DNA of 64,000 nucleotides, taken from NCBI RefSeq assembly GCF_003269425.1, contig NZ_CP030104.1, forward strand, positions 434,001-498,000, in the 5' to 3' direction. The translations under genes and the position numbers were made by a program. Origin of the DNA: Flagellimonas maritima. Its GTDB lineage: Bacteria > Bacteroidota > Bacteroidia > Flavobacteriales > Flavobacteriaceae. Within the stretch, counting starts at the first letter, position 1. Each line of letters begins with the position of its first letter. Of this stretch, positions 25,803 through 36,362 are shown piece by piece. Below the pieces are notes generated by a model, which was not told the origin of the DNA, searched no databases, and saw only the letters and a program-made list of their open reading frames with translations.

Positions 25803-26444
25803 CTAGGTTTTGAAATTGTCAAAATCCAATGGGTCAAAGTTTTTGAAGTGCCCGTTCAATTCTATAATTCCTTTGGTACGTTTGACTTCGTTCAAAACCG
25901 ATGTCGTATTTTCTAAATGATTTTTTATAAACAGTAAGCGTTCTGTCTCATTGGAAATTTGGAGAAGTTCATATTCCTGCTCAAATGAGAGTCCCATTTT
26001 ATGGGCAAATGAATAGCTATTGAATTGTTTTGGTGAGGTTTTGGTAAAAGGCATTTCCATTAAATCATATAGCTTCTCAACATGTTCCAAAACTTCTTTT
26101 CTAAGTTTTTCGCTAGCATCATTTTCCATATCCAAAAATTGTACATCGCCTCCAGCATAAGGTTTTCCCTTTATTTGATTTTGGAATGAAAGGACTTTGA
26201 AAACCTGTCTTGCCACGCACATCACATCCATTTCTCCATTGTCATAGGTTGTGACCACTTCTACCAATTGTACTTCTGTACCGTATGAAATTGTATTGTT
26301 TATGTATACAGGTATACCGAAAGTCATTGCTTCTTTTCTACAATCGACAATCAATTGTTTGTACCTGTCCTCAAAAATATGTAATGGAACCGTTTCTCCA
26401 GGAAAAAAAACCGACTGCAATGGGAATAGGGGTAATTTCATCAT
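25803..26444 (-). CDS. LON substrate-binding domain protein
   Basis: 213 aa. Consists of the N-terminal LON (PUA-like) domain only: LPLFPLQSVFFPGETVPLHIF, RYKQLIVDC, then a helical C-terminal half (LYDLMEMPF, LLQISNETERLLFIKNHLEN). There is no AAA or protease domain. Such proteins occur widely beside the true Lon; proposed roles are substrate binding or adaptor function (inference). A second ATG at 26441 is equally possible. Stands alone between sucC and lysA. Confidence 0.85.
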   Translation of the reverse strand: MMKLPLFPLQSVFFPGETVPLHIFEDRYKQLIVDCRKEAMTFGIPVYINNTISYGTEVQLVEVVTTYDNGEMDVMCVARQVFKVLSFQNQIKGKPYAGGDVQFLDMENDASEKLRKEVLEHVEKLYDLMEMPFTKTSPKQFNSYSFAHKMGLSFEQEYELLQISNETERLLFIKNHLENTTSVLNEVKRTKGIIELNGHFKNFDPLDFDNFKT

Positions 26445-26555
26445 AGTAATTTTCCTTAAATGTACAATGACAAGTTTAAAAGGGCAAGCTACAAATAATC
26501 ATATTTGTTATTTTTAAAACAATTTGTTATAAATTTATATTCTATAAAAATAATT

Positions 26556-26586
26556 TTGTGCAACTAACCGGCAACCTCTAGATTTG
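26556..26586 (+). promoter_or_regulatory. lysA promoter
   Basis: TTG at 26556-26558 and TAGATTTG at 26579-26586 with 20-bp spacing match the Bacteroidota -33/-7 pattern. The start codon follows 18 bp downstream. Confidence 0.7.
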
Positions 26587-26604
26587 TGCTAAAGATAGAA
26601 GATT

Positions 26605-27843
26605 ATGAGCCCTCAAGATTTATTAAACATTACAAAGGAATTTGGAGCACCTGTTTATGTGTACGACGCTGAGAAAATATCTTCACAGTATGAACGTCTA
26701 ACCAAAGCATTTGAGGGTGTTGGCAATCTTAGATTGAACTATGCGGCTAAAGCTTTATCCAATATTTCCATTCTTCGCCTTATGAACAGTTTGGGCAGTG
26801 GCTTGGACACTGTTTCCATTCAAGAAGTAAAGCTCGGGCTAATGGCGGGGTTTAAACCTGAATCCATAATTTACACACCCAATGGGGTTTCCTTGGAAGA
26901 AATTGAAGAAGCTTCTGCGCTCGGTGTTCAAATAAACATAGATAACTTATCGATTCTTGAACAATTTGGTAGCAAACATCCAGATGTACCTGTTTGTATT
27001 CGCATAAATCCACATGTCATGGCTGGTGGCAATTCGAACATATCTGTAGGTCACATCGATTCAAAATTTGGTATAAGCATTCATCAAATTCCACATTTAT
27101 TGCGCATTGTAGATCTTACCCAAATGAATATCAATGGTATTCACATGCATACAGGAAGTGATATTTTGGATATAGATGTTTTCCTTTATGCTTCTGAAAT
27201 TCTATTTGAAACTGCGAAGAATTTCAAGCATTTGGATTTCATCGATTTTGGAAGTGGATTTAAAGTACCCTACAAAACAGGGGATATTGAGACCAATGTT
27301 GAAGAACTAGGAAAAAAATTGACTGCCAAGTTCAATAAATTCTGTAAGGAATACGGTAAAGATTTAACGTTGGCATTTGAACCGGGTAAATTTTTAGTAA
27401 GTGAAGCGGGATACTTTTTGGCAAAAGTAAATGTGGTAAAACAAACTACCTCAACGGTTTTTGCAAGTATAGACTCTGGATTTAATCATTTGATCAGACC
27501 AATGCTCTATGGCTCTTCTCATGAGATTGTAAATATATCCAACCCTGATGGAAGAGAGAGATATTATTCTGTAGTGGGCTATATATGCGAAACTGATACG
27601 TTCGGCAGTAATCGTAGAATAAATGAGATTTCTGAAGGTGATGTGCTGTGCTTTAATAATGCAGGTGCTTACTGTTTTACAATGGCGAGCAATTATAACT
27701 CTAGATTTAGACCTGCGGAAGTCCTATGGTTTAATGGAAAAGCACATTTAATAAGACATCAAGAGACTTTCGATGATATTCTACGAAACCAAGTCGACGT
27801 GAAAGATCTTTTTGAACCATCCAGAAAGGTTATGGCAGATTAG
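26605..27843 (+). CDS. lysA: Diaminopimelate decarboxylase
   Basis: 412 aa. PLP-dependent alanine-racemase-fold enzyme that makes L-lysine from meso-DAP. PLP lysine Lys49 in LNYAAKALS; SGLDTVSIQEV; VGHIDSKFGI; HMHTGSDI; the glycine-rich phosphate site FGSGFKVPY; FEPGKFLVSEAG; and the catalytic CETDTFG of the second subunit, followed by GAYCFTMASNYNSRFRPAEV. All key residues are visible. Preceded by a good promoter and probably monocistronic. Confidence 0.95.
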   Translation: MSPQDLLNITKEFGAPVYVYDAEKISSQYERLTKAFEGVGNLRLNYAAKALSNISILRLMNSLGSGLDTVSIQEVKLGLMAGFKPESIIYTPNGVSLEEIEEASALGVQINIDNLSILEQFGSKHPDVPVCIRINPHVMAGGNSNISVGHIDSKFGISIHQIPHLLRIVDLTQMNINGIHMHTGSDILDIDVFLYASEILFETAKNFKHLDFIDFGSGFKVPYKTGDIETNVEELGKKLTAKFNKFCKEYGKDLTLAFEPGKFLVSEAGYFLAKVNVVKQTTSTVFASIDSGFNHLIRPMLYGSSHEIVNISNPDGRERYYSVVGYICETDTFGSNRRINEISEGDVLCFNNAGAYCFTMASNYNSRFRPAEVLWFNGKAHLIRHQETFDDILRNQVDVKDLFEPSRKVMAD

Positions 27844-27983
27844 TTAGCTATTAAATCCGTATTTTTCCTATTTAAATTAATTTTTATCCAAAATAGATGC
27901 GTCTTTGGGTCATACTATTTTGGCACAATTTTCGTTAGTTTTATAATAGTCTTTAGACTAAGTCTCATAATAATTAAGGAATT

Positions 27984-28508
27984 ATGCGTACAATTTTTAC
28001 CTACACTGCCAAAATTGGTTTGCTTTTTTTTCTTTTAATAGGGTTTCAATCCAATGCGCAAAATGTGCAATGGCTATCTTGGGATGAAGCCGTAGCACTC
28101 ACAAAAAATGAGGGCAATACAAAAAAAATCTTTGTGGACGTCTATACCGACTGGTGTGGATGGTGCAAAAAAATGGATAAGGATACTTTTCAAAATCCAG
28201 AGGTAGCTGCCTACATGCAAGATAATTTTTATATGGTAAAATTGGATGCAGAAGGTAAAGACCCTATTGAATATGAAGGAAAAAGCTTTAAATATATTCC
28301 TTCGGGCAGAAGAGGATATCATGAATTCGCCGCTGCATTACTACAAGGAAAAATGAGTTATCCTACGGTTGTTTTTCTTGACGAAAACTTAAAAATGCTT
28401 TCTCCAGTCCCTGGCTATCAGAAAGTAAAACCCTTTATGCAAATAGCTCGTTACTTTGGTGACAATATTTATAAAGACCAAGATTGGCAGACATATGCTG
28501 GAAAGTAG
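27984..28508 (+). CDS. Exported thioredoxin-fold protein (CGWC)
   Basis: 174 aa. Sec signal (residues 1-25, ending SNAQ). Thioredoxin-like fold of the DUF255/SoxW type: KIFVDVYTDWCGWCKKMDKDTF with the active-site C-G-W-C, then YMVKLDAEGKD, the cis-Pro segment MSYPTVVFLD, and a C-terminal helix. Likely a periplasmic disulfide reductase or thiol chaperone. An unusual insert (YEGKSFKYIPSGRRGYHEF) sits between strands, as in other Bacteroidota relatives. Converges with the DUF819 gene 13 bp downstream. Confidence 0.85.
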   Translation: MRTIFTYTAKIGLLFFLLIGFQSNAQNVQWLSWDEAVALTKNEGNTKKIFVDVYTDWCGWCKKMDKDTFQNPEVAAYMQDNFYMVKLDAEGKDPIEYEGKSFKYIPSGRRGYHEFAAALLQGKMSYPTVVFLDENLKMLSPVPGYQKVKPFMQIARYFGDNIYKDQDWQTYAGK

Positions 28509-28521
28509 AGGTATGGCATAT

Positions 28522-29658
28522 TTATAAAATAGATACTACCATAAATCCTAAATAGGTGCCTAGAGCATTTCCTAAAGTCCCGACCAATATTGCAGGTAAT
28601 ATTAATTCCTTTCTATTAAAGGTTTCTGCCAGCGCAATTGCAGAAGTACCTCCACCAATATTAGCCTGACTTGCAATTGAAATCATATCCCAATCTTTAA
28701 AAGTTATAGCTCCTAATAGGATGATGATAAATCCGTGAATAATTACAGCTATCGAAGTAAACAAAAATAAGGTAAGCCCAACTTCCTTAAGAGCTATTAC
28801 TGCATCAATTTCACAATAAGCACCAATAACCGCCAGAAATAGGTACACCAAATATAACCCCAGGGTATGCCCTCCTCTCAATTTGGCTACAAAAGGTAGC
28901 TGTGCCAATAAAATACCTATTGTGGAAAGTGTTATAATAGAAGGTATTTTTGGAAATAAATGGATGGTAATAACTTCCGAAACAAAAAATGCCAAGAGCC
29001 CCATTATAATCAACCACGATAGCGATTGTAAATCTATGGTATCATTATCAGCTTTATCTTTTTCAATTGAAGTCAAGCCAATCTTTTTATCCTTAAAAAA
29101 GTGTCTCAATGCTGTAGGGAAAGCAATTGTCAATATAATCCATATGGCAGTTATAACATTATCCACTGCAATTGCTCCTGCATAGAGTATACCCTGTTCT
29201 TGAAAATTATATGCCAGCGCGACTGCATTGAAATTTATACTGCCGCCAGTATAAGTTCCGGTAAACATACCTGCCAATATCTTGCCATCGGCTCCTAAGA
29301 TATGTTGTGGGGAAAGTATATACCACGATGCAAGAATACCCAATACTGTTGCTAATGAACCAATCAAAAACAGTATGATCATTGGAGTACCCGCTTTTTT
29401 TATGGACCTTAAATTAGCACCCAACAGTAGAAAAAATATGGAAATCGGGGCCAAATAGCCAAATATTCCGTTATACAATGGGATAGAATTCGAAGCAGAA
29501 GGAATTAGCTTTAGATTAGCAATAATAGCGGTAAAAACAATGACCAATAATGCAGCGCCCATAGGCCTCCCCAACTTCGTCTTGGCCGCATACAGTGATA
29601 AAAGCACCGTAAGGCATAGAATTGTCAATACATAGACAGGATTTTCCGTAAAACTCAT
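28522..29658 (-). CDS. DUF819 family membrane protein (YjcL-like)
   Basis: 378 aa from ATG 29658. About ten to eleven membrane helices. Family features: an early KTKLGRPMGAALLVIVFTAI, GMFTGTYTGGSINFNAVA in the middle, and ASQANIGGGTSAIALAETFNRKELI near the end, two Gly/Ser-rich re-entrant-like repeats typical of DUF819 and similar to carrier inverted repeats. Probably a secondary transporter; the substrate is unknown. No partner gene is obvious. Confidence 0.87.
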   Translation of the reverse strand: MSFTENPVYVLTILCLTVLLSLYAAKTKLGRPMGAALLVIVFTAIIANLKLIPSASNSIPLYNGIFGYLAPISIFFLLLGANLRSIKKAGTPMIILFLIGSLATVLGILASWYILSPQHILGADGKILAGMFTGTYTGGSINFNAVALAYNFQEQGILYAGAIAVDNVITAIWIILTIAFPTALRHFFKDKKIGLTSIEKDKADNDTIDLQSLSWLIIMGLLAFFVSEVITIHLFPKIPSIITLSTIGILLAQLPFVAKLRGGHTLGLYLVYLFLAVIGAYCEIDAVIALKEVGLTLFLFTSIAVIIHGFIIILLGAITFKDWDMISIASQANIGGGTSAIALAETFNRKELILPAILVGTLGNALGTYLGFMVVSIL

Positions 29659-29746
29659 GTTAAGACAAAATAAAGAGAGCAAACATAGCGAAATGATTTA
29701 GCTCACTAAAATACTACCGTTGATTATCCTACAGTTATATATTGGC

Positions 29747-31219
29747 TTACCTACTATAATTAGGACTCTCTTTGGTAATTGTTACATCATGTGGATGACT
29801 CTCATTAATACCGCTAAAGGTAATCTTCACAAAACGTCCAGATTCTTTCAATGTATCAATATCCTTGGCACCACAATAACCCATACCTGCCCTTAGCCCA
29901 CCAATAAATTGGTGCATGCTTTCATACAAATCACCTTTGTAAGGTACTCGGCCAACAATACCTTCGGGGACAAGTTTTTTGATGTCATCCTCCACATCTT
30001 GAAAATAACGGTCCTTGCTCCCTTCTTTCATGGCCTCTACGGAGCCCATTCCACGATAAGACTTAAACTTTCGGCCTTCATAAATGATGGTTTCACCAGG
30101 GGATTCTTTAGTACCTGCCAATAATGACCCCAACATTACTGTATCGGCCCCAGCAGCAATAGCTTTCGGAATATCCCCTGTATAACGTACGCCCCCATCT
30201 GCAATGACAGGAACACCCGAACCCTTAATGGCTGCTGCAACCTCTAAAACTGCGGAAAATTGTGGAAACCCTACCCCAGCGACTACACGTGTGGTACAAA
30301 TAGAACCGGGGCCAATGCCCACTTTAATGGCATCAGCACCAGCCTCTACCAAATATTTTGCTGCCTCAGCAGTTGCAATATTCCCTACGATTACCTCCAA
30401 TTCCGGAAAAGCCTTTTTGACCTCTTTCAAAACATTTACAACACCTTTGGTATGACCATGCGCAGTATCTATAACAATGGCATCCACTCCAGCGTTGACC
30501 AACGCTCCTGCCCTATCCACTGCATCTGGAGTAACCCCTATTGCAGCGGCTACTCGTAAACGACCATATTGGTCTTTGTTTGCCATAGGTTTTTGAGTCA
30601 GTTTAGTGATGTCCCTAAAAGTAATCAAGCCTACCAGTATATAGTCATCATTTACTACAGGGAGTTTTTCAATCTTATTTTTTTGTAAAATCCCTTCGGC
30701 ATCGGAAAGAGAGGTTCCTTCACCAACAGTAACAAGATTATCTGAAGTCATCACTTCGGCAATTGGCCTGTCATCATTTTTTTCAAATCTTAAATCACGA
30801 TTTGTTACGATTCCTATCAGCTTTTTTTCCTTATCAACAATAGGAATTCCACCTATGCTATGCTCCTTCATGTTAGCTTTGGCATCCCTAACAACAGAAT
30901 CCAAGGGAAGTGTAACAGGATCCATAATCATTCCACTCTCGGCTCTTTTGACTTTTCTTACCTTGATGGCTTGCTGTTCTACGGTCATATTTTTATGCAG
31001 AACGCCGATACCCCCTTCTTGCGCCATTGCTATGGCCATTTGAGATTCTGTGACCGTATCCATTGCAGCAGAAACAATAGGTACATTTATAGTAATATTT
31101 CTGGTAAATTTTGTTTTGATGTTTACTTCTCTGGGAAGTACTTCTGAATATCCTGGTACAAGTAGTACATCATCGTACGTTAGACCTTCGCCAAGAATTT
31201 TGTTAAGGTGGGCTTCCAT
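29747..31219 (-). CDS. guaB: Inosine-5'-monophosphate dehydrogenase
   Basis: 490 aa, standard length. Converts IMP to XMP, the first committed step to GMP. (beta/alpha)8 barrel interrupted by two CBS domains (about 95-205; [31 protein letters not shown]). Catalytic Cys in GPGSICTTR, phosphate loop [12 protein letters not shown], flap YRGMGS, and the C-terminal [11 protein letters not shown] candidate promoter sits 24 bp upstream of the ATG. guaA is not adjacent. Confidence 0.98.
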   Translation of the reverse strand: MEAHLNKILGEGLTYDDVLLVPGYSEVLPREVNIKTKFTRNITINVPIVSAAMDTVTESQMAIAMAQEGGIGVLHKNMTVEQQAIKVRKVKRAESGMIMDPVTLPLDSVVRDAKANMKEHSIGGIPIVDKEKKLIGIVTNRDLRFEKNDDRPIAEVMTSDNLVTVGEGTSLSDAEGILQKNKIEKLPVVNDDYILVGLITFRDITKLTQKPMANKDQYGRLRVAAAIGVTPDAVDRAGALVNAGVDAIVIDTAHGHTKGVVNVLKEVKKAFPELEVIVGNIATAEAAKYLVEAGADAIKVGIGPGSICTTRVVAGVGFPQFSAVLEVAAAIKGSGVPVIADGGVRYTGDIPKAIAAGADTVMLGSLLAGTKESPGETIIYEGRKFKSYRGMGSVEAMKEGSKDRYFQDVEDDIKKLVPEGIVGRVPYKGDLYESMHQFIGGLRAGMGYCGAKDIDTLKESGRFVKITFSGINESHPHDVTITKESPNYSR

Positions 31220-31242
31220 TGCAATTACGGATTAATTGCGTG

Positions 31243-31250
31243 CAAATATA
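31243..31250 (-). promoter_or_regulatory. -7 element for guaB
   Basis: Minus-strand TATATTTG matches TAnnTTTG, 24 bp before the guaB ATG. No clear -33 TTG was found at the expected distance. Confidence 0.5.
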
Positions 31251-31375
31251 CGCTTTTTTGGATATGGTGAGGGTATCCGTGATATTGGTTAGAGAAAGTA
31301 GGCCTTGTCGACTAACGATGCTATCCTCATTTAAAAAAAAAACTAAAACTGTTTTTATTTATTCTAAATAAAAGT

Positions 31376-31405
31376 TTGTCTATCTAGTATCAAATTTTAC
31401 TTTTG
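31376..31405 (+). promoter_or_regulatory. Promoter of TonB-dependent receptor
   Basis: TTG at 31376-31378 and TACTTTTG at 31398-31405, spacing 19 bp, match the Bacteroidota consensus. The ATG is 39 bp downstream. No Fur-like palindrome was recognised around it. Confidence 0.68.
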
Positions 31406-31443
31406 CACCGTCAAATTTTTGGTTCAAAATCAGTTTAAATAAA

Positions 31444-33669
31444 ATGAGTAGATTGCCGATATTTTTTATAGTTATCCTTTCAATTACTTTAGCAAATGCA
31501 CAACAATATCCCGTTGTAAATGACTCTGCCTTAATAAAATTGAAAGAGGTGGTCTTATCAGCAAAAGTGATTCTGGGGAGCAAGTTCGAAGCAAAAAATC
31601 GTACAGGTTCCGCATACTACTTATCTGAACAGGAAATAAAAAAATTTAACTACACAGATGTAAATCGCACGCTTAGAAGTGTTCCAGGTGTAAATGTTTA
31701 TGAGGAAGATGGTTTTGGTCTTAGACCGAACATAAGCCTTAGAGGTACATCCCCCGAGCGTAGCTCAAAAATTACTATAATGGAAGATGGTGTGCTAATT
31801 GCGCCAGCTCCTTACAGTGCCCCGGCCGCTTACTATTTCCCCACAATAGCCCGCATGCAGGCGGTGGAAATCCTTAAAGGTAGCAGTCAAGTACAATATG
31901 GCCCTTATACAACAGGTGGTGCCATAAATATGATTTCCACTGAGGTCCCGGTAAAGTTTGAAGCTTTTATAAGCAGTAGTTATGGGAGCTTTCAAAGTGG
32001 AAGATTGCATGCACAACTTGGAGATAGTAAAGAAAACTTTGGGTATTCAATTGAGTATCTCAATTACAATTCAGATGGCTTCAAAGATTTGACAGATAAT
32101 GGGAATACTGGTTTTGATAAAAATGACTTGGTAGCCAAGGTTCGAATCAATACCAACCCAGAGGCGAAGCTAGGACAGGAATTTGAAATTAAGTTTCAAT
32201 ACTCCGAGGAAATTTCGAACGAGACCTATTTAGGTCTTACACAACAGGATTTTGAGGCAACTCCCTTTAAACGTTACGCAGGTTCACAAAGGGACGAGAT
32301 GACTAACGATCATCTACAGTTTATGGGAACACATACCCTTAAGTTCAATGATTATTTTAGAATTACGACAACAGGATACTACAATAATTTTAGCCGTAAT
32401 TGGTATAAAGTCGATTTTGTCACTATTGATGGCGAGCGTCAAGGAATTGGAAATATTTTTGATAATCCATTCGCTTTTTCTCCTTATATCGATTTGGTTA
32501 CAGGAGATGCTGATAGTAGCGAAGGCGATACCCTGAACGCAAGGGCCAATAACAGGGAATACCTTTCTACAGGAATTCAGACAAAATTGGACTATCATTG
32601 GAATGGAAAAAATACATTTCATGATCTTGAAATTGGATTTCGTTATCACTTTGATGAGGAAGACCGTTTTCAGTGGATTGATGATTATGCCATGACCAAC
32701 GGTACGTTGCAATTGATAAATGCTGGAATTCCCGGAACCAATGCAAATAGAATAAGTAATGCAAGAGCATTTTCGAGCTATGCACTTTACAAAGTTAAAT
32801 TTAACAATCTTACTTTGACCCCTGGTATACGATACGAAAATATCTCCTTGAGCAGATTGAATTACGGCAATAGTGATGTGGACAGAACAGGAGTTGATAT
32901 TTCAGAAAGGGAAAATCAAGTAGATGTTTTGATTCCTGGGATGGGCTTTAATTACAACTTTAATAACATATCCTTATTTGGCGGGGTTCACAAGGGTTTT
33001 TCACCCCCCAGTAATCAGGAAGGGGAACAACCCGAAGAGAGCATAAACTACGAACTCGGAACTCGCTTTTCTTATGCAGGATTTACCGGCGAACTTGTAG
33101 GTTTTCATAACGATTATAGCAATCTACTAGGCAGTGATTTGGCTGCGACAGGAGGTACGGGTTCCCTTGACCAGTTTAACGCTGGAGAAGTGAAGGTACA
33201 GGGTATTGAATTTCTTTTGAACTATAATTTTCTACCCGATGGAAAAAAAATCATTTTGCCCTTTACGTTTTCCTATACCCTCACTGACACTGAGTTCTTA
33301 AATAGTTTTGGGAGCGAGGATGACCTATGGGGAGAAGTAAATGCAGGTGATGAATTACCATATATTTCAAAGCACCAGTTCAATGGAATTCTATCGTTGG
33401 AACATCAAAAATATGAAGTCAATTTGAGTGGAAGGTTCAATGGTGAGTTTAGGACCGAAGCAGGTAGTGGTACCATTCCTGGCAATGAACGTGTCGAATC
33501 CAATTTTATTTTTGATTTGGCAGGCAAATATAGGTTTAATGAGCATATTGGCATTACTGCAAATATTATCAATCTTTTCGATGAAACCTATGCAGTTTCA
33601 AGGGTACCTGCGGGTTTACGTCCTGGACATCCCTTTGGGATTTATGCTGGATTGGAGCTGAGATATTGA
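31444..33669 (+). CDS. TonB-dependent receptor, FecA-like
   Basis: 741 aa. Signal peptide ends at LANAQ. A possible TonB box (KEVVLSAK, about 35-42) directly precedes the plug: LRSVPGVNVYEEDGFGLRPNISLRGTSPERSSK and the ILKGSSQVQYGP ... GGAINMIS pattern resemble FecA-type siderophore receptors. A 22-strand barrel follows, ending in the aromatic GIYAGLELRY. It lacks the carboxypeptidase-like N-terminal domain of SusC proteins and has no SusD neighbour, so iron-complex rather than glycan uptake is likely (inference). Starts about 40 bp after a good promoter. Confidence 0.9.
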   Translation: MSRLPIFFIVILSITLANAQQYPVVNDSALIKLKEVVLSAKVILGSKFEAKNRTGSAYYLSEQEIKKFNYTDVNRTLRSVPGVNVYEEDGFGLRPNISLRGTSPERSSKITIMEDGVLIAPAPYSAPAAYYFPTIARMQAVEILKGSSQVQYGPYTTGGAINMISTEVPVKFEAFISSSYGSFQSGRLHAQLGDSKENFGYSIEYLNYNSDGFKDLTDNGNTGFDKNDLVAKVRINTNPEAKLGQEFEIKFQYSEEISNETYLGLTQQDFEATPFKRYAGSQRDEMTNDHLQFMGTHTLKFNDYFRITTTGYYNNFSRNWYKVDFVTIDGERQGIGNIFDNPFAFSPYIDLVTGDADSSEGDTLNARANNREYLSTGIQTKLDYHWNGKNTFHDLEIGFRYHFDEEDRFQWIDDYAMTNGTLQLINAGIPGTNANRISNARAFSSYALYKVKFNNLTLTPGIRYENISLSRLNYGNSDVDRTGVDISERENQVDVLIPGMGFNYNFNNISLFGGVHKGFSPPSNQEGEQPEESINYELGTRFSYAGFTGELVGFHNDYSNLLGSDLAATGGTGSLDQFNAGEVKVQGIEFLLNYNFLPDGKKIILPFTFSYTLTDTEFLNSFGSEDDLWGEVNAGDELPYISKHQFNGILSLEHQKYEVNLSGRFNGEFRTEAGSGTIPGNERVESNFIFDLAGKYRFNEHIGITANIINLFDETYAVSRVPAGLRPGHPFGIYAGLELRY

Positions 33670-33718
33670 GTATTGTTCCGATTAATTTTAAGTGGGCATC
33701 TGAAAAACAAATGCCTTT

Positions 33719-34582
33719 CTAATGATAGCTTGAAAATAATGCTGTGGCTTTGTTGTATGCTGCTTCAAAAACCATCCAATTTACTCCTGAATCCATCTTT
33801 ACCGTTGTAAAATAAGACAGTATTTTCTCGGTCGGCATATTCCCAGTCAACTCATCCTTTGCCATAGGGCAGCCCCCAAATCCCTGTATGGCCCCATCAA
33901 AACGTCTACAACCTGCTTTGTATGCAGCATCCACCTTTTCATACCATTTAGCGGGTGTTGTGTGTAGGTGTGCCCCAAATTCAATATCCGGATAGTTCGG
34001 AATCAAATTGGAAAAAAGATAATTTATTACTTCTGGCGTAGAACTGCCTATAGTATCGGAAAGTGATAAAATCTTAACGCCCATACTAGCTAATTTCTCT
34101 GTCCACTCCCCTACTATTTCCACATTCCAAGGATCTCCATAAGGATTGCCAAAACCCATTGAAATATAAGTAACCACTTCTTTATTATATGTATTTGCCA
34201 AATCTAGAATACCTTTTAAAGTTTCCACAGATTGCGCAATGGTTTTATGTGTATTTCGCATTTGAAAATTCTCCGAAATGGAAAAAGGATATCCCAAATA
34301 ATCTATTTCCGGATGTTCGCAGGCATCTTTGGCTCCTCGAACATTGGCTACTATGGCCAAGAGTTTGCTTTTGGTTTTTGAAAGGTCCAATTTACCAAGA
34401 ACTTCTGCAGTATCCGTCATTTGCGGTATTGCTTTTGGTGAAACAAAACTTCCAAAATCCAAAGTGTCAAAACCACATCTTAAAAGCGATTGAATATACT
34501 TTACTTTTTCATCTGTTGGGATGAAAGTCTTAATGCCTTGCATAGCATCACGCGGACATTCTATGATTTTGATTTTTGACAT
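33719..34582 (-). CDS. Hydroxymethylglutaryl-CoA lyase
   Basis: 287 aa. TIM-barrel lyase of the HMGL-like family, cleaving HMG-CoA to acetoacetate and acetyl-CoA in leucine or ketone-body catabolism. Motifs: KIIECPRDAMQGI (the family R-D-x-x-Q), DFGSFVSPKAIPQM, YISMGFGNPYGDPW, LSDTIGSSTPE, and GAHLHTT (metal His). The signature GGCPMA in IQGFGGCPMAKDELTGN carries the catalytic Cys. Upstream of the convergent TonB receptor; separated from the LysE gene by 21 bp on the same strand. Confidence 0.93.
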   Translation of the reverse strand: MSKIKIIECPRDAMQGIKTFIPTDEKVKYIQSLLRCGFDTLDFGSFVSPKAIPQMTDTAEVLGKLDLSKTKSKLLAIVANVRGAKDACEHPEIDYLGYPFSISENFQMRNTHKTIAQSVETLKGILDLANTYNKEVVTYISMGFGNPYGDPWNVEIVGEWTEKLASMGVKILSLSDTIGSSTPEVINYLFSNLIPNYPDIEFGAHLHTTPAKWYEKVDAAYKAGCRRFDGAIQGFGGCPMAKDELTGNMPTEKILSYFTTVKMDSGVNWMVFEAAYNKATALFSSYH

Positions 34583-34603
34583 AGCCTGAATGTAAAATTA
34601 CCA

Positions 34604-35263
34604 TTATTTATCCGATAGGAATAAGTAAATGGCAATTCCCACAAAAACAATAATCTGCAACCATTTCAAGTAAATGCCAACTTTCGGACTTTTTAAAAGA
34701 TAGGTTGATATGGTTCCTCCCAGAACAGCTATTGTTCCAAATACAACAAATGCTGAAAACATAAAGATAAACCCCAATACATAAAATTGAATGACCGTAT
34801 GTATATCCTCACTAAATAGAAACCCGGGAAAAAAAGCTAAAAAGAAAATAGTCACCTTCGGGTTAAGGACGTTCATAGCAAAACCTTTCTTGAACAATTT
34901 GAACAAATTCGTGTTTGATGTTCCTTTTTGGTGCAATAAGATAGTCGAATCACTTCTATAGACCATCAATGCCAAATACAAAAGATATATACCTCCAAAT
35001 AACTTAATGCCTAAAAATAAGGTGTCACTTCTTTTTATCACTTCAGAAATACCAAATGCCAACAATGTAGTGTGTACCAAGCATCCGCTTACTAGCCCAG
35101 CTACTGTAGCCAAACCGGATTTTACACCATTTGACACGCTTTGTGCCAATACAAATATATTATCCGGTCCCGGCGAAATGGCGAGTGCCAAAGAGGAAAA
35201 TAGAAAACCTATGAGAATGGAATAATCGATACCACCAGCACTAATGACACAAAAGCTAGGCAT
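34604..35263 (-). CDS. LysE family amino-acid exporter
   Basis: 219 aa, six membrane helices. The family signature [23 protein letters not shown] is clear, followed by [16 protein letters not shown] and [15 protein letters not shown]. Predicted export of amino acids or related small metabolites. The chosen ATG at 35263 lies 8 bp inside the pyrD gene, giving a stop/start overlap. Last but one gene in a minus-strand run pyrD - lysE - HMG-CoA lyase. Confidence 0.9.
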   Translation of the reverse strand: MPSFCVISAGGIDYSILIGFLFSSLALAISPGPDNIFVLAQSVSNGVKSGLATVAGLVSGCLVHTTLLAFGISEVIKRSDTLFLGIKLFGGIYLLYLALMVYRSDSTILLHQKGTSNTNLFKLFKKGFAMNVLNPKVTIFFLAFFPGFLFSEDIHTVIQFYVLGFIFMFSAFVVFGTIAVLGGTISTYLLKSPKVGIYLKWLQIIVFVGIAIYLFLSDK

Positions 35264-36308
35264 TTACCCTATTTGTTCTTGCCAAAATGGCTTGATTGAT
35301 TTTTTTGATAAGTGCGGGGCCTTCATAAACAAATCCTGTATACAATTGAATCAAATCTGCACCGGCATCCAGTTTTTCAAGAGCGTCTTCTGCAGAATGA
35401 ATACCCCCGACCCCGATGATGGGAAAAGCTTTATTGCTTTTTTCTGCCAAAAACCGAATTACTTCTGTACTTCTACTTTTAAGCGGTTTTCCACTCAATC
35501 CTCCTTTTTCCTCAGCAATTGTCAAATGTGATTTCAAGCCTTTTCTGGATATCGTGGTGTTCGTGGCAATTACTCCATCAATAGAAGTATCTTCCATTAT
35601 TCTTACAATGTCCAATAATTGGTCATCGGTCAGATCAGGTGCAATTTTTAATAGTATAGGTTTTTGTTTTTTTTGTAGCTTTTTAGAAAGCTTGCTGTTC
35701 TGATGTTTTAGTTTTTTTAATAAATCCGTCAACGGCTTTCTATCCTGTAGTTCCCGTAATCCAGGTGTATTGGGAGAACTTACATTGACCACAAAATAGT
35801 CTACATGCTCAAAAAGCGCATCAAAACAGATAAGATAATCTCTTATGGCTTCATCATTGGGAGTAAATTTATTTTTTCCAATATTACCGCCAATTATTAC
35901 ATTATGTTTCTTTTTTAGCTGCTCAACCGCTTCAAAAACCCCTTTATTGTTAAATCCCATGCGATTTATGATACCTTCGTCATCCAATAGTCTGAACAAT
36001 CTTTTCTTGGGATTTCCATCTTGTGGTTTAGGTGTTAATGTTCCTATTTCTATAAAGCCAAAGCCAAAATCAGAAAGTTCATTGTAGAGTTTTGCATCTT
36101 TATCGAATCCTGCAGCAAGCCCTACTGGATTTTTAAAACGAAGTCCAAAAACTTCTTTTTGCAGATTTATATCTTCCAAGACAAACGCTTTTCTGAACAA
36201 CCGATCAAGACCAAGGTTTGAAAGCACTTTTATACCTCTAAAAGAAAAGTGATGTACGCTTTCAGCATCAAATAAGAAAAGTATGGGACGGATGAAAATC
36301 TTGTACAT
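35256..36308 (-). CDS. pyrD: Dihydroorotate dehydrogenase (quinone), class 2
   Basis: 350 aa from ATG 36308. Membrane-associated flavoenzyme of pyrimidine synthesis that passes electrons to menaquinone. The N-terminal amphipathic extension ([15 protein letters not shown]) identifies class 2. Motifs: [52 protein letters not shown] with the catalytic Ser, LKIAPDL, and [11 protein letters not shown] with [13 protein letters not shown] (FMN phosphate site). An in-frame TTG at 36326 falls inside the promoter element, so it is rejected as start. Confidence 0.96.
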   Translation of the reverse strand: MYKIFIRPILFLFDAESVHHFSFRGIKVLSNLGLDRLFRKAFVLEDINLQKEVFGLRFKNPVGLAAGFDKDAKLYNELSDFGFGFIEIGTLTPKPQDGNPKKRLFRLLDDEGIINRMGFNNKGVFEAVEQLKKKHNVIIGGNIGKNKFTPNDEAIRDYLICFDALFEHVDYFVVNVSSPNTPGLRELQDRKPLTDLLKKLKHQNSKLSKKLQKKQKPILLKIAPDLTDDQLLDIVRIMEDTSIDGVIATNTTISRKGLKSHLTIAEEKGGLSGKPLKSRSTEVIRFLAEKSNKAFPIIGVGGIHSAEDALEKLDAGADLIQLYTGFVYEGPALIKKINQAILARTNRVNA

Positions 36309-36323
36309 CGTAATAATTTTGAG

Positions 36324-36331
36324 CAAAAATA
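36324..36331 (-). promoter_or_regulatory. -7 element for pyrD
   Basis: Minus-strand TATTTTTG fits TAnnTTTG and ends 15 bp before the pyrD ATG, so it would drive the pyrD - lysE - HMG-CoA lyase run. Confidence 0.5.
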
Positions 36332-36362
36332 TAAACTCTGATTACAGAATTTAACTAATCTA

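Noticed and set aside
27921..27940. TTGGCAC near 27922 as a sigma-54 promoter for the thioredoxin gene
   Set aside because: No GC doublet at the correct -12 distance, so the match is incomplete.
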